From the NCBI GenBank assembly GCA_020744425.1, contig JAGMUV010000015.1:1488001-1552000 (forward strand): a stretch of DNA of 64,000 nt. Direction: 5' to 3'. The position numbers and the translations under genes are program-made. The stretch is from Dactylonectria macrodidyma. Its lineage: Eukaryota > Ascomycota > Sordariomycetes > Hypocreales > Nectriaceae. The notes under the pieces are model-generated. The model made no database searches and had not been told where the DNA came from. It worked only from the letters and a program-made list of their open reading frames with translations. Numbering within the stretch: the first letter of the stretch is position 1; every line of letters begins with the position of its first letter. Below are positions 10,819 to 22,289 of the stretch, piece by piece.

Positions 10819-13288
10819 CTAATCTATCTGTACATTTTGGAACCTCGTAATCAAGTTGTTCACCTGAACCATGCTGGTTTGATCATATTTGCTCAGGATG
10901 GGCTCATGCGTCGCACTACCATCATCAAGCTGCGATGAGTCGAAGCTCGGTAGTACATCAACGGAACTTGAAAGACGATTTACGAGAAGGCTTGCGAGTA
11001 GCCAGTACTCTGGGGAGTGCTGCATGAAGCCTACTCTCCTCCACATATTATCCGATGATGGGATATCCCTATCAACCATGGCATGTGGTCGTGAAGAAGC
11101 GAGCTCGTTGGAGTAGGTTTCCCACACCGACTTCCAATTGTGAAGTGCGTTGCGGATGGGCTGGAACTGATCATCGCTACCAAAGGAATTTTGCTGTAGA
11201 AATATGAGGGAGTGGAAAGCTAGAACTCAGCTCAGTACGAAAAGCAGACCGGCGCAATCTTTTGGAGCCTTACCAGACACAACTGCGAAGAGATTCAGGG
11301 GACCAAGATCTGCAAAGCATCTTCGCATCTCGGGCCCAATAGAATCTTTACAAAAGCTCTCAACGACCTCGCGGAAGGTTATGTTACACATGGGAGTGGA
11401 ACGTAGAAGCCAGGTATGCACCTCTTGAGCACACTCCGAGGCAGTGGCCGCCTGGAACGGCGCCTCAGGCCAGGCCATGTGCATGTTCATCTCTTTGATG
11501 ACCATTCGAGGTGGAAGATTGTTGAAAATGACGAAGGCGTGGTCAAGCAGGTAGATCCAGAGAAAGGTCCTTGGAGAGAATGGTGTCAGTGAATAGCCTA
11601 GAGTGGTGTCCCTGAATCGGTCTTACCGGATAAGTTGTTCCCTCGCGGTGAAGTCTTTCCAGTCAAATTCGTGCTGGGGTACAGCGAAATAGTCTGAGTG
11701 TCTGGCAGATATGATCCCCATATCTCTTGCCGTCTAAGATATGGATTAATGCTTTTTGTCTCTCTGGGAGGGGGAGGGGTGAGGGGTTTACCAATACGAC
11801 GGTGCTAAAACGATATCGACGAATGCGTCGCTTGCTGGCTTCTGTGCCCTCCCAGTTCTGGTAGAGGCATACAATATACGAAGCCTGGAGAGCTTGAATT
11901 TTGCAGATGTTTTTGGCAGGGTCTAGCATAGTGGTGTCGTAGGTATAGAGAGGATCGTGGAAGTCGTCATCGGTGAAGACCATCTCCTCTACACAGTTGA
12001 ACCACAGTTTTGCGTCTTCATTGTCGGACGCGTGAGGCGAAACGGTAGCTCCTGCTTGGCGTCAGACGTCATCTCTCAGCCAAAAGCAACAAAGAGAAGA
12101 GGTAAAGGATGCAAGGGCTGTTCTACCAATCAATGCCATAGCAGCCACGAGGACTGGCTTCGAACTTGCTGGGTCGAAGGAAGGTCGATGCATAAAGTTG
12201 ACATTTGGATGCCATATTTGCCAGTATAGTTCAAGGAACTTGCGCAGATTGTGAGGAGAAAAGAACTGCATACACCTTTGCTCGAGGATAGCGGACCATT
12301 CCAGCGTGACCACGCTGTTGCGAGACTTCGCAGTGACCACGTCCTTGACCGTCAGAAGGATTTGGTGAGTTTTGGTAATAAGAGGGTCGTGCAGAATCGA
12401 GGTCTGGAGGAGAAATGCAGGGCTGGCGGATCCAGAATCATGATGCACCGAGGCTAATGGGTTTCCCAGCACTCCCGAGCTCGTAGCGGAAGCAGCTTGT
12501 ATGTCTCGCTCGTTCTTCAAGAACGATGACACAACTTGAACCCGCTGATCGAGGGTCCCGCATTCAAACGACTCTATAAGCCCCGTTCGGCTGGTGAAGT
12601 TGTCTAGAAAGTGAAACGAGTAGCTAAAGCTCTCGGTTTGCTGCTGACTCGATGGGAAACTCCCGGCAGCGAAGTTCATGAAGTCCAACCAGCTTAGGTT
12701 AGTATTTGCACCTTCAAGTAGGTCAGAAGCTGAGGTGTAACTGCCCAGGTATTCGAATGGCGAAGTATCTCCAAACGTGACAGTTGACATGGTGGTATCG
12801 CCGCCTGCCACAGCCAACGTTTGGCTCCTGGTAAGCGACTCGATCTCTGTATCCACACTCCCATTATCTTCGTCTTTCCTAGCCGCCACCGCATTAAGAC
12901 CAAAAGAGTAGCAGCACGGTACACACTTGCGACGGCAATTCTCACATGGCTGGCCAGTGCTGCAAGCCTTCTTCTGGCGCACGCAGAGGTCACAGGCTCG
13001 TCTCCCGCTGGACGCTCCTGCGAGGACTCCTCCGACCTTCGCCTTAGCCCGACACGTCTGAGAATGCCGTTTCAGCACGTCGGCTCTCTGGTATGAATTG
13101 CTGCACACAGTACATCGGTACGGGTAGGCGGTACTGTGGGAGACTGCGTGGCGCTGAAGGTGTTCGCGTCGCTTGTACGTCTTGGGACAGACGGAACAGG
13201 AATAGGGGGGTTCTGACGCAGGGACTGCGCCAAACATTGCTGCGTCGGACATGTGGGCTTCAAACAATGTGATTTTGGAGAAGGGCAA
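10819..13288 (-). CDS. C2H2 plus Zn2Cys6 transcription factor
   Basis: Exons 13288-12127, 12051-11792, 11733-11627, 11569-11274 and 11219-10819 encode 741 residues; all junctions keep frame and use GT-AG. The N-terminus has two C2H2 fingers (CSVCPKTY..HLQRH; CTVCSNSY..VLKRH) followed by a fungal binuclear cluster starting CDLCVRQKKAC. The middle and C-terminal parts form the fungal transcription-factor homology region (LWFNCVEEM, ARDMGIIS, TFLWIYLLDHAF, SLIFLQQNSF). It is a nuclear DNA-binding regulator. Met at 13252 is an alternative start. A CCGTCGG word lies about 140 bp upstream, the same word found near the NR-PKS and monooxygenase promoters. It may regulate the local metabolic genes, but the dual-finger class also includes general carbon and lipid regulators. 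Confidence 0.9.
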
Positions 13289-14364
13289 AGTTCAAAGCGA
13301 GCATGTATCCTCTCACCAGGTGCTGCTAATGATGGCTTTACCTGTTGAGCATCCCATGACCAAGGACGTGGGCCGGAATTTCAGATTGTGGGGAAGCCCT
13401 GGGGGCAACTAAGATAGCGAATGGCCAGCCGTCGGAGCCATGTGGGAGGCCTATCAGAACTTGGGGGAAAAATCCATGCGAAAAGCTTCCAGCTGGGATA
13501 CCGAAAGAGCGGGGGTGAGTGGAGACAAGGTGAGGATTGGAGAAAGGTGCTACTCGAGAGCTTTGAGAGTTCACGCTAAGGAGTTAATATTACATTCACT
13601 GTCGAATTGTCTCCTGTAGGCCTACAGATGTGAGCTTGAGGGGGTTTAGTGAACATTACTGGCTGTGTGCGAATAACTCTCTTTCTGACAAGGCCAGTGG
13701 CGTCATGCTACTGCAAGTAAGGGGTTAAATCCTGGGCTTTATGTAGCTCAGCTATGGCGGTCTGCTGGCCTCCGCATTGTCGGCGATGCTCTCGTCACAG
13801 TAGACCCAAGGATGTCATTGGTGTGGACGGAAGAAGCAATTTCGCCATCCCTAATCCTTCTTTTCTTTCTTCTTACGGAACCGTCTTGGCGTGAGAGGCA
13901 GCACAGCGGCCAGGAGCTCATGGGCGCCCACGGAATTCACGGCGCCATTTCTTGGCAAGCTGAGAGTCCATGGGCCGGACCGCGTTTCTTGGTAGGTCTT
14001 CCTTTGGCGTCTGGCCTACTTTGGGACTGTCACCCGTAAACGCAACTACACGCCTTGATGTTCGCCACAATCGCCGGCTCTCACGAACATAAAGTCGGTG
14101 AATTGTACCTGTAAAGTTCCTGCCAAAAGCACAAAGGTCTTGGTCTGTGCCTCCAGCTCCAATTCCATGGCGCCCCCCACGCGCTCGGATGGAATTTGCA
14201 TTGGCGGCTAACCTACCATATTGTGACTGTGCGATTCGTCTGCGAGGAAACCATCGAGGCTGTCAGGGCGAGAGAGACTGAGTGCGGTGTCTGCTGGATG
14301 TTGCAGCAGCACGCAGTCAAGACTGGCACGCCACTTCAAAGCAAGGTTAAGTTCCTGTGACGCG
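13289..14364. other. Intergenic, upstream of regulator; no gene seen
   Basis: Only short unsupported ORFs occur (for example 13812-14039, plus). The proximal part is the promoter of the leftward zinc-finger gene. No repeats were recognised. Confidence 0.55.
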
Positions 14365-15000
14365 GATCGTACCTGATGCAGAGCGCTCCAGAGAACAGCC
14401 CATTTTCTCTCTCATTGTTGGACCTGGCATTACAGCTGCCCCCAAGGACCTTCAGCGGAGCTTCCCGAGGCTGCCACAGGCCGTGACTGAGCCAGGCCGA
14501 GAGGCAGATGGCACGCCCAAACCCCGACCCAAGCTTACAGTCACGGGCGAAAAGGCAAAGTTCGCCATCATGAAGAAGTGGATTGCCGACTGCAATAAGA
14601 AGCACACAGCACAGAATAAAGACCAGCCGAACTGCAACCCCAGCCCCCCCAACATGCGACCCCCAACACACCCATCTATGTTGGCAAGGGGAATATCGTA
14701 AACATCTATTTGGTCTGCCAAACAGAGCCGGAACTGAAATACATTGCCCTGTCCCACTGCTGGGGTTATCCCCGCGGCGACAAAGAGTGGATGAACCCCG
14801 ATGGGTCTGTCAAGAGCTTCTATACGACTGACGACAACATAAATGAATTCAAGGATCCTGCCCGAGGGATCGACTTTGCGGCCATTCCCAAGACTTTTTG
14901 AGACGCTATCGAAGTCACTCGAGGACTTGGCACTGAGTACCTGTGGATCGATTCGCTTTGCATCATCCAAAATCAACCTGACAACGCCGACTAATTCCGA
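14365..15000 (+). pseudogene. HET-domain (heterokaryon incompatibility) gene fragment
   Basis: The conserved start of a HET domain is readable at about 14730-14985: YIALSHCWG, IPKTF, then DAIEVTRGLG and YLWIDSLCIIQ. An in-frame TGA at about 14899 sits where homologues have a codon for the residue after IPKTF, and looks like CGA to TGA. Upstream, a stretch ending KKWIADCNKKH lies in a different frame, so at least one frameshift is also present. After about 15000 the similarity ends, and the long C-terminal part of a normal HET protein is absent. HET proteins trigger cell death after fusion of unlike hyphae. This copy cannot make a whole protein and is best read as a decayed, RIP-affected fragment. 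Confidence 0.72.
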
Positions 15001-16189
15001 CCAATCACCAAAGGAGCGTCGCTTTAAGGATCACAGTGACGATCAAACATAATCTACCTAGTATATAAACCCGAGGAACTGGCTATCGCTAGGACACCGG
15101 CTCCCCAGCTATCAATACAACTTAGTTACCTCAATCTACTCTGACTGCTACGCATCATCATATATTAACTATTACTTAACACAACACTTCAACTACTGCT
15201 CAGTAAGTGTGACCTAACTGTTCTGTTAACATAAACCTCCACCCTCAACCTACCCTATACTACGTACAGGCTAGCTAGAGTGCGCGGCCGTTACAGCAAG
15301 GACCTCAAGTGAAGCGTTAAGACACGTTCCGTGTACTCGCAGAGCATGGTTCTTGGGGTGCATTTTGTGGTCAAGTGACATATCGCAAACATGGCACTGG
15401 ATCTTGTCGCCGTCCCGTAGATTCAATAAGTATTAGCGTCGAAGGTGCTTGGTCAAGTCACCAGAAGTGTAGAACTCGTAGATAAGATCCGGGACAGCTC
15501 TATTATCACCCACTAAGGATATAAAGGAGTCTGAGAGGCTGAAATGGTCGAATAAGCATAAAGTGCAGATGCAAGCCAGTGGCTTTCTTCCTTAGGATCC
15601 AGGCCGCAGGAAATGCCCCCTCTTTCTGAAGAGTGATATATACAGCAGTAGGACAGAATGTGGCTGCATCACGCCCCTCACACAGGATTCAGCTCGGCTA
15701 CGGAGGAAGAGTTCAGTGTCCTTGCCGCACTAAAATCAAGAAAAAGCAAAAACGTCCCCAAAACTGAGCTAGATACAAGAAGTACTTCAATCCATCTAGC
15801 ACTGCTAAACGCTAACAGGCTACAGCAGATTCTAGTGAGCGACTAACCAGCAAGCCTCGCCTACACCCTCTGAAGTTATAAGCATGTTAGGCGAAGGCCT
15901 TCTGGAGCAGATGGAGTGATGTATCCTAAGTAACTAACGGGGATTGCTGGATGTGGCGTAATTAGCCCACGGCAAGGACTTTTGAGCTCTTCCTCCGTAC
16001 TTTAAGAGGCTTAGCTGGATGGCCTCGGTCAGCTGGGTTGTGAGTGGCTTGGCCCTTCTTGCGGGAATTTTCATGCCCAAGTTAAGTCACCCACCGCTTG
16101 GATTCCGGGCTGTCTCTCAGTTCTTCTCCCTGACACATCATCAGGCATTTCCACACTCTTCTGTCCTTCCGCTGCCCATTTTCGCCACG
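15001..16189. other. Intergenic, no gene recognised
   Basis: Low-complexity and moderately AT-rich sequence follows the HET relic. A 62-codon ORF (15658-15846, plus) resembles no known family. The last 200 bases precede the kelch-type gene and serve as its upstream region. Confidence 0.5.
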
Positions 16190-18080
16190 ATGGGCCTCAA
16201 GAGTGCGAGCCCGACTGTGCTTAGTGAGCTCTGGTTCGGCATAGTGTTTCATGCCCATCTCTTTCTCTTGTGGTCGCTGTCTGTTGCATCCGCTCAAGAG
16301 CATGATTACGAACCACCCCCAGTACCGCCAGTCGACGAATTCCGGTTGCGCAGATATGTATCCAGTAAGTTCGATCATCCTTTTGCTAAAGCTGCTGTAT
16401 TTAGTTAACCCTCCTTGGAAGTTGCCGTCCTAGATAACTACGCTTACATCGACGGGGGAACAATTGGCGTCCGTGATGACGGCACCAAGTACGAATACTC
16501 TAGTACTTTAATCGTCACCTCTCTCCCTAGCGAACAGGGCTGTGCTAACGAGCAGAGTCAACGTGACATTGTCTCTCCTGCTCAATCGTTCTTGGACAAA
16601 TGAAACGGTGGATTTCCAGGTCATCGAAATTGAGGACCCAAAGTACTACCTGCATCCCTTACTTTGGCCGGACCCGGAGACATCCTCCATTTACCACTGG
16701 CGCGGTTCCCATGGCATCGAGAGTTATGAAGGTAACTCTGACTTCAAGGTTTTCAAGTCGGATGGCTTGGGAGGTGGAAACTGGTCCATGAAAGCCGTGG
16801 CCAACCCGTCTGTCTTCAATGGCCTGTACCGAGCTTCCAGCGGGCCCTTTACCACCTGCAATGGACAGGGGTTTACTATGAGCGGCTTGGGCGGAGAGCT
16901 GTCGGATGAAAGACTGACTGGTGATAATGTGATCATCCCAGGGCTAGTGACGTATGAAATGGCCACATCAACGTGGGCGAATGAGACGACTGAATCCTTG
17001 AACTACATACCTTGGAGAGGAAGGATATCCTGTCTCGCCTCGGCTGGGAGCAAAGGGCTTCTTGCGTACTATGGCCAGATGCGATCCATGGACTCCGACG
17101 CTCATCTCCAAGACCAGGAATTCTCTACCTTCAAGAACATCTCGCTCTATGATATGGCAACGAAACAATGGCTGTGGCAGGGGACGTCCGGGGACGCCCC
17201 CGACCCCATGTTCGCCTTCTGCTCTGTTGCCGTGCAGGGACAGAACGGAACACATGAGATGTATGACCTCTAGCTCGTCGCTGTGCCCTCAAGCAGTAAT
17301 GGCTGATACGGGCAGATTCGTATTTGGAGGCACCACCACAGAATCGAGGGTTCTCAGTGACGTCTGGATCCTCACGATCCCAGGCTTCCACTGGTTCAAG
17401 TTGGATGCTCAAACCGTCCCACGTGTAGATCACGAGTGCGCTTTGGTCGGCAAGCGCCAGATGCTTGTTGTTGGGGGGCGAAAGGATTGGGGCGAGGATA
17501 GGCAGACCCCGGATCCATGGACGCAAGGGATCGGCATCTTTGACTTGTCGGCAGTTACTTGGTCTGATAAGTATGACGCGGATGCCCCCGAATATGTCTC
17601 CCCCGACATGGTCAATGACTGGTACAGTGCTGGGTAGGATCAGCTCCTTGGCTCTGCTGTTTAAAACCTTCGTCTCTAATCATCTCCCAGGGGCAGTGCT
17701 AAGTGGGATAGCCATCGAGTTTCGACGCTTTTTGGTATTATCGCTTGAACACTCCTGAATATACCTGCTCTGACCTCATCTTAGAAGCTTCAACGACACA
17801 AACGGCGCAGCCAACGGACACAGAGGTATTTACAGGCCAGTCCGACTCTTCCAATTCTGATTCAACCCCAATTGGACCTATAGTCGGTGGCACGGTCGGG
17901 GGTGTCACCTGTCTTGTGGCAATTATTGGGGCTGTTTGGTACCTGCAGCGGCGAAAGTTGGACAGGGGACTCACGCCAGGTGGAACCGATGCTTCCCGTA
18001 CGCAGACTGGGGGGGCAAAGTGGGACAAGCCGGAGCTTTCAGGCCAGGGCGTGAGTCCTGTTGAATTGGAGGCATGTTAG
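16190..18080 (+). CDS. Secreted kelch/galactose-oxidase-fold protein with C-terminal TM helix
   Basis: Six exons (16190-16364, 16422-16488, 16556-17260, 17316-17633, 17691-17734, 17785-18080) give 534 residues, and every junction restores frame. Intron 2 has a good GCTAACG branch site. The Met at 16190 starts a signal peptide (LFLLWSLSVASAQ). The ectodomain is a beta-propeller-like region with kelch hallmarks (YAYIDGG, VFVFGGTT, DVWILTIPGF, QMLVVGGRKD) and several NxT/S glycosylation sites (NVT, NRS, NET). A glycine-rich transmembrane helix (GPIVGGTVGGVTCLVAIIGA) is followed by a basic stop-transfer segment and a cytoplasmic tail of about 50 residues. The architecture matches fungal cell-surface kelch proteins of unknown ligand. 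No galactose-oxidase copper site could be identified. It looks like a cell-wall or membrane protein unrelated to polyketide chemistry. Confidence 0.85.
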
Positions 18081-18595
18081 AACACTAGGGCTTCAGGGAG
18101 TTATATAAGAAATAGATGCATAAAGTAGGGCCAGAGTTAAGCTAAATATGAAATATCTTAGTAAAAAAAAAAATATTTCAGATTTCAACTTCTAATTCTT
18201 ATATATCTATTAATATTTGTTAGATAGTATAGGTGACTGTAATAATACCTCTATAGTCAAGCTAGATTCTTAGAGAGTAATATGTGTACATAAACTAGCG
18301 TACCTTATTGTAACAGTTGGGATTGTCTAGCTAGTCATTGATTTATGTTAGCAGATGCAATTTTTAATAAGGTTGCACAGCAGTATGCCCAGTAGCCAAT
18401 TTTTTAAATAAGTTATAGCTTAAGAAAACTCAATTAATATGTAAAACAAATTCAATTCCCGATAGTGATAATTGCGCTGTTGAAGCCCAATCTAGAGATA
18501 GTCCAGAAACCCCTCCCCTAACACAGTGACGAGGTTATGATTCTATAAATAAAAAATCTGAAATATGAACAAATATCAGACAAAGCAGACGGTAA
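18081..18595. other. AT-rich convergent intergenic block
   Basis: This lies between the 3' ends of the kelch-type and FkbM genes. It is strongly AT-rich with an A11 run near 18162-18172 and many TATATA words. It probably carries both polyadenylation regions. No gene is seen. Confidence 0.6.
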
Positions 18596-19369
18596 CTACT
18601 TCGCGTTAAGAATGCTGCGGCGTGCCTTGACCATATACATCTTCAACGTCTCCGCCCGGCCGTTGATCCATGGAACGAGTGCGCTCTCAACAATAAATCC
18701 TTTCGTCGTCAGGAATTTTTCAGCGTCGCCAAGCTGACCGCTCGAGTCCCAGACCTCCATGACAATATTCTGGATCAAAGGCCAATGCTCGTCGTCGATC
18801 CCACGAAGCACTTCTAACTCGCCGCCTTCGACGTCGATTTTGATCAAATCAATCTTTTGAAAATCCACACGACCTTGCAGAAATTGAGAAAGCCTTTTGA
18901 CCGAAACCGGATATTGGCGGGCGCCGTGGGACATTCTATCCGCTATGTCTTGACTGACCTCGTTGGCAATCAGGTCCAGGTATTTATCCTTTTCGTCCGA
19001 GAAAAGGGTTGCATTTGACGGCGTGTTTGGGAAGAAAGTCAATATTTGTGTATCGGTCTTCGATCCCAGGGCACACGTATGTGTCTCGACTCCAGAAATT
19101 TTATGCAATGCCAGGTTCTGGCGCAAGATCGAGACTGACTCGGGTGCCGGCTCAAAGGCTAGGATCTGCGCTGCGGGGTATGTCTTTTTGATATAAAGAC
19201 AGTATAATCCAATGTTTGCCCCTATGTCGATGATGAATGGATCACTGGGAAGCTGTCCAATATCGTAGCAGTGGTCCTTGACGATTTCATCGTAGAGCCA
19301 GCGAGATTCTTCCTCGCTAGTGTGGTAGAATGATATACCGCCAGGGATTTCCAACAGTTGTACGCTCAT
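18596..19369 (-). CDS. FkbM-family SAM-dependent methyltransferase
   Basis: A single exon encodes 257 residues, full length for the family. The SAM-binding core is FIIDIGANIGLYCLY (motif I), AFEPAP (motif II) and LIKIDVEGGELEVLRG, the FkbM signature. The family methylates oxygen atoms, named from the FK506 pathway enzyme FkbM and also acting on sugars and phenolics. The protein has no signal peptide, so it should be cytosolic. The start is the first Met (MSVQLLEIPGG), with a TATA-like ATATATAAA on this strand about 180 bp upstream. The gene is intronless and flanked by AT-rich DNA on both sides, which fits an insertion or an old horizontal transfer, but FkbM genes occur widely in fungi. It could O-methylate a cluster product. 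Confidence 0.88.
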   Translation of the reverse strand: MSVQLLEIPGGISFYHTSEEESRWLYDEIVKDHCYDIGQLPSDPFIIDIGANIGLYCLYIKKTYPAAQILAFEPAPESVSILRQNLALHKISGVETHTCALGSKTDTQILTFFPNTPSNATLFSDEKDKYLDLIANEVSQDIADRMSHGARQYPVSVKRLSQFLQGRVDFQKIDLIKIDVEGGELEVLRGIDDEHWPLIQNIVMEVWDSSGQLGDAEKFLTTKGFIVESALVPWINGRAETLKMYMVKARRSILNAK

Positions 19370-20167
19370 GATAGCAAAAATTGAAGGCGGGGATTCCAGG
19401 AAGTTGATGGGATAATTGACTTATGTACTGGGATGCAGGCGTGTTTGGAACTTGCAAGGAAGTAACCGCTTTAACAAGAGTAAACACACGAATGATTCAT
19501 GAGATGCAGGATCTAACTAAGAGATTCGCTAGGTCTTTGTGCATTTATATATCACTGGGTGCGTAAGAGGACGGCCACTTCGATTGTGCCAATACTGGTG
19601 AGGGAGCATAACAAGAAGGGATTTTCCTGTATAGTAGACTAAGGAAATCTTACTACCCACAAAACTTAGAGGGTGCTCGATGACTCAAGGTACTCCAATC
19701 AATATCTCTTGCTAAACGTGGCATGATTTTCGGGTGATACCTACTCATACATGTAAATTAAGGAGTAATGTTGCAGCGGCGTATATTTACCCCGAGGAGT
19801 AAAGTATAGTTGTCCAAATATTATCCTAAGAGAATTTAATTCCCAGTAAATAAGATAGGGACTAAGTTAAACTAGAAGGAATTGACTATTTAGAGGTGTA
19901 ATATATAGCATAAATGAAAAGTATAAGAAGACTCCTAGCGAGGATTAATTTAAGCTAGAGTTTATAATTTGAGAGATCAAAGGCATTTGGCACATCTAAC
20001 TTCCTATGTCACGGCACCCTCGGTAAGCATCTATGTCGCTACCTGCTTAACTAGTCTATGATCTCAATGGATGAGTCATAGGCGCTTCCTAAGTGTTGGC
20101 CATTCCCCGCTATGGGAACGATTTGGAAGGAGCTTATGCAAAAGCAATGCGAAAAACCAGTTTATTC
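19370..20167. other. Intergenic, AT-rich, no gene
   Basis: This is the upstream region of the FkbM gene, then the 3' flank of the SDR. Bases 19740-19990 are AT-rich. No ORF of interest was found. Confidence 0.55.
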
Positions 20168-20932
20168 TCAAGTCAAATGTTGCCCACTTCGCGTCTTCAC
20201 CACCTCGCCAGTGCAGTTCCGATCCTTCATGCAATAAATGTAGGCTTCCGCTACATCTTCAACCATCCCGGCGCTCCCCGTGGGCATTTTTTCCGCCAAA
20301 CTATTCCGGAAAGTTGACAGGTACTCATCCGTAAAACCTGACCAAAGACCCGTGTCCAGTACATAACCAGGCTCAATCACGTTTGTGCGGAGCGGCTTGA
20401 GATCCAAGGCTAGCGCTCGAACAAGTCCTTTCGTCCCTTCTGCTAGATAGGCCAATAGAGAACACCCGGGGTGCGGCTGTTCGGCGACAACGCCGGACGT
20501 GAGAGTGAGGCTGGAATCCCGGTCGTGGGGTAGATGACGTGCCGCGAGCTTAGCCACGATCAAAGTGACGCAAAGGCGCGTATGGCCGGCTTGTATGTCT
20601 TCAGGCGTTAGGTTTTGGACGGCAACCATGCCGGGAAGTGAGTTGGTGGCTGTAAAGACGACATGGTTGATTTGGCCGGCTTGCTGGAAGGCCACTTCTA
20701 GGTCTGCTTCAACGCTAGGTTTAGACAAATCACAACTGAGCCCTGAGATCTGGGCTAACGGGTAACTGGCTCTGAGATTGGATACAGCAGTGTCTGCGCT
20801 GTCTCGTGATGATCCCATAATGGTAACTCGGGCTCCATTTTCGATTGCGGCCTCAGCAACGCCATAGCCGATCCCCTTAGTACCTCCAATGATGAGTACG
20901 TGCTTGCTGGAGAGTTTATTGTACTTGGGCAT
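20168..20932 (-). CDS. Short-chain dehydrogenase/reductase with atypical active site
   Basis: An intronless gene of 254 residues. The Rossmann fold is intact: VLIIGGTKGIGYG (TGxxxGxG equivalent), a cofactor-selecting basic loop (SSRDS), CDLSKP, and a strand with VVFTATN in place of the usual NNAG. The catalytic Ser is in LTLTSGV. The usual YxxxK is not evident: the next Tyr is in LLAYLAEGTKGLVRAL, six residues from the Lys. Similar atypical SDRs with a glycine/alanine-rich helix at this place are known, and the C-terminal part (LDLKPLRTNVIEPGYV) is normal. It may still bind NAD(P) but use another acid/base, or be non-catalytic. It is divergent from the FSH1 hydrolase gene. Confidence 0.87.
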   Translation of the reverse strand: MPKYNKLSSKHVLIIGGTKGIGYGVAEAAIENGARVTIMGSSRDSADTAVSNLRASYPLAQISGLSCDLSKPSVEADLEVAFQQAGQINHVVFTATNSLPGMVAVQNLTPEDIQAGHTRLCVTLIVAKLAARHLPHDRDSSLTLTSGVVAEQPHPGCSLLAYLAEGTKGLVRALALDLKPLRTNVIEPGYVLDTGLWSGFTDEYLSTFRNSLAEKMPTGSAGMVEDVAEAYIYCMKDRNCTGEVVKTRSGQHLT

Positions 20933-21393
20933 TTTGGTGTTAGTTGATGAGTAGTTGAGACAGGAGTTTGGGATGGGAGAAGAACCTCAAGCTTCTGAAC
21001 ATTCCATAATGTAGGTTATGAACAGTTGTTCCGACACTTATCCAGGTCGAATCCAATGGACTATTGATGCAGAATTCAACAAAGGTGGGGCTGTCCATTA
21101 AATATAAATAGTCCGGTGATAGTAAGCTTGGTGAGGACCAAAGTTAAAAGCAACGGGCAATAAAAACAAAAGTCCGACTTTAGTTCAGGGGATGGGGTTA
21201 ATTTAGGCCGGATCACAGATCAACTAGGCTGTTTCTGGTCAAGAGACGTGGTTCGTTTGACCGTGTCTTTGGTTGGTTCTACTAGTATAGAGTCATCTAG
21301 CGGATGCGTCAGTCAACAGCTTGTTGATATCCGTTCAGGTACCCTCGCTCACCACTCTAACACCCCATCGTGTTATTCAAAGCGTGGCTCAAA
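20933..21393. promoter_or_regulatory. Divergent promoter, SDR / FSH1 hydrolase
   Basis: A 461-bp region lies between head-to-head genes. AATATAAATA at about 21101 reads as a TATA-like element on either strand, about 170 bp from the SDR start. Shared control is likely but untested. Confidence 0.5.
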
Positions 21394-22233
21394 ATGCCAC
21401 AAATTACTTTATCTTCAGTTGAAGGCGATCCTCCTTTTGTGCCCGATCAGCTGTGGAAGCCACCAAACGATCCGAGTTTACACCTCCCGCGCATCCTTTG
21501 TCTTCACGGTGGCGGCACGAACGCTCGTATCTTTCGAACACAGTGTCGTGTTATCCGCGCTCGCCTGGTTACCTTCTTTCGCCTTGTTTTTGTCGATGCG
21601 CCTTACTTCAGTCGACCAGGGCCCGATGTTGAACTGGTTTACGCTGACTGGGGCCCCTTCCGGAGCTGGCGGCGGCCCGGTTACGTGGCAGGAGATGGAA
21701 TAAAACTGCACCATGCTGAGCAAGGAGAGATCGAGAAAATTGATCAGAGCATCAGGCAAGGCATGGACAAGGACGACGAGCTGGGAGCTACTGGAGCGTG
21801 GGTTGGCCTGATGGGATTCAGCCAAGGCGCAAACATAGCCGCAAGTCTGTTACTGAGACAGCAGAACCAAGCGGCCAAGGTTGGAGCCCAGACAGGTCGG
21901 CTTCAATCCATCTTACCATTGAAGACGAGCTTTTGCTTCGCCGTACTACTAGCGGGGCGAGCGCCTTTGTTATGCATGGAACCTCACTTGAACGCTCATT
22001 TGGCCGCTGAATCTCCCGTCCAGAGTCTTCTTCAACTGCCTACTGTTCATGTACATGGGCTGAAGGACGTTGGGATTACCATGCATAGAGAACTTCTTAA
22101 GTGTTGTGAGAGAGAAAGTACAAGGGTAGTGAAGTGGGATGGTGACCACCGCGTTCCAATTAAGACTCAAGACGTAGCGTTGTTGGTCATTGCCGTGTTG
22201 GATGCGGCGTCTAAAGGAGGTGTTATTATATAG
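21394..22233 (+). CDS. FSH1-family serine hydrolase (LovG-like esterase)
   Basis: Single exon, 279 residues from the MPQITLSS start; an upstream in-frame codon at 21370 would add eight. The alpha/beta-hydrolase fold shows ILCLHGGGTN at the oxyanion strand, the nucleophile elbow GFSQG (Ser about 143), Asp in HGLKDVG (about 225) and His in GDHRVP (about 252). In fungi this family includes LovG, the thioesterase that frees the chain from the lovastatin HR-PKS, and many cluster-encoded relatives. The HR-PKS in this window has no thioesterase of its own, so trans release or editing by this enzyme is attractive. The gene lies about 13 kb from the HR-PKS, so that assignment is inference. Confidence 0.88.
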   Translation: MPQITLSSVEGDPPFVPDQLWKPPNDPSLHLPRILCLHGGGTNARIFRTQCRVIRARLVTFFRLVFVDAPYFSRPGPDVELVYADWGPFRSWRRPGYVAGDGIKLHHAEQGEIEKIDQSIRQGMDKDDELGATGAWVGLMGFSQGANIAASLLLRQQNQAAKVGAQTGRLQSILPLKTSFCFAVLLAGRAPLLCMEPHLNAHLAAESPVQSLLQLPTVHVHGLKDVGITMHRELLKCCERESTRVVKWDGDHRVPIKTQDVALLVIAVLDAASKGGVII

Positions 22234-22289
22234 ATTGTTTCTTAACATGAATTATTTTATGGTATATGGTATCAGGAGGTCAAACCCCT

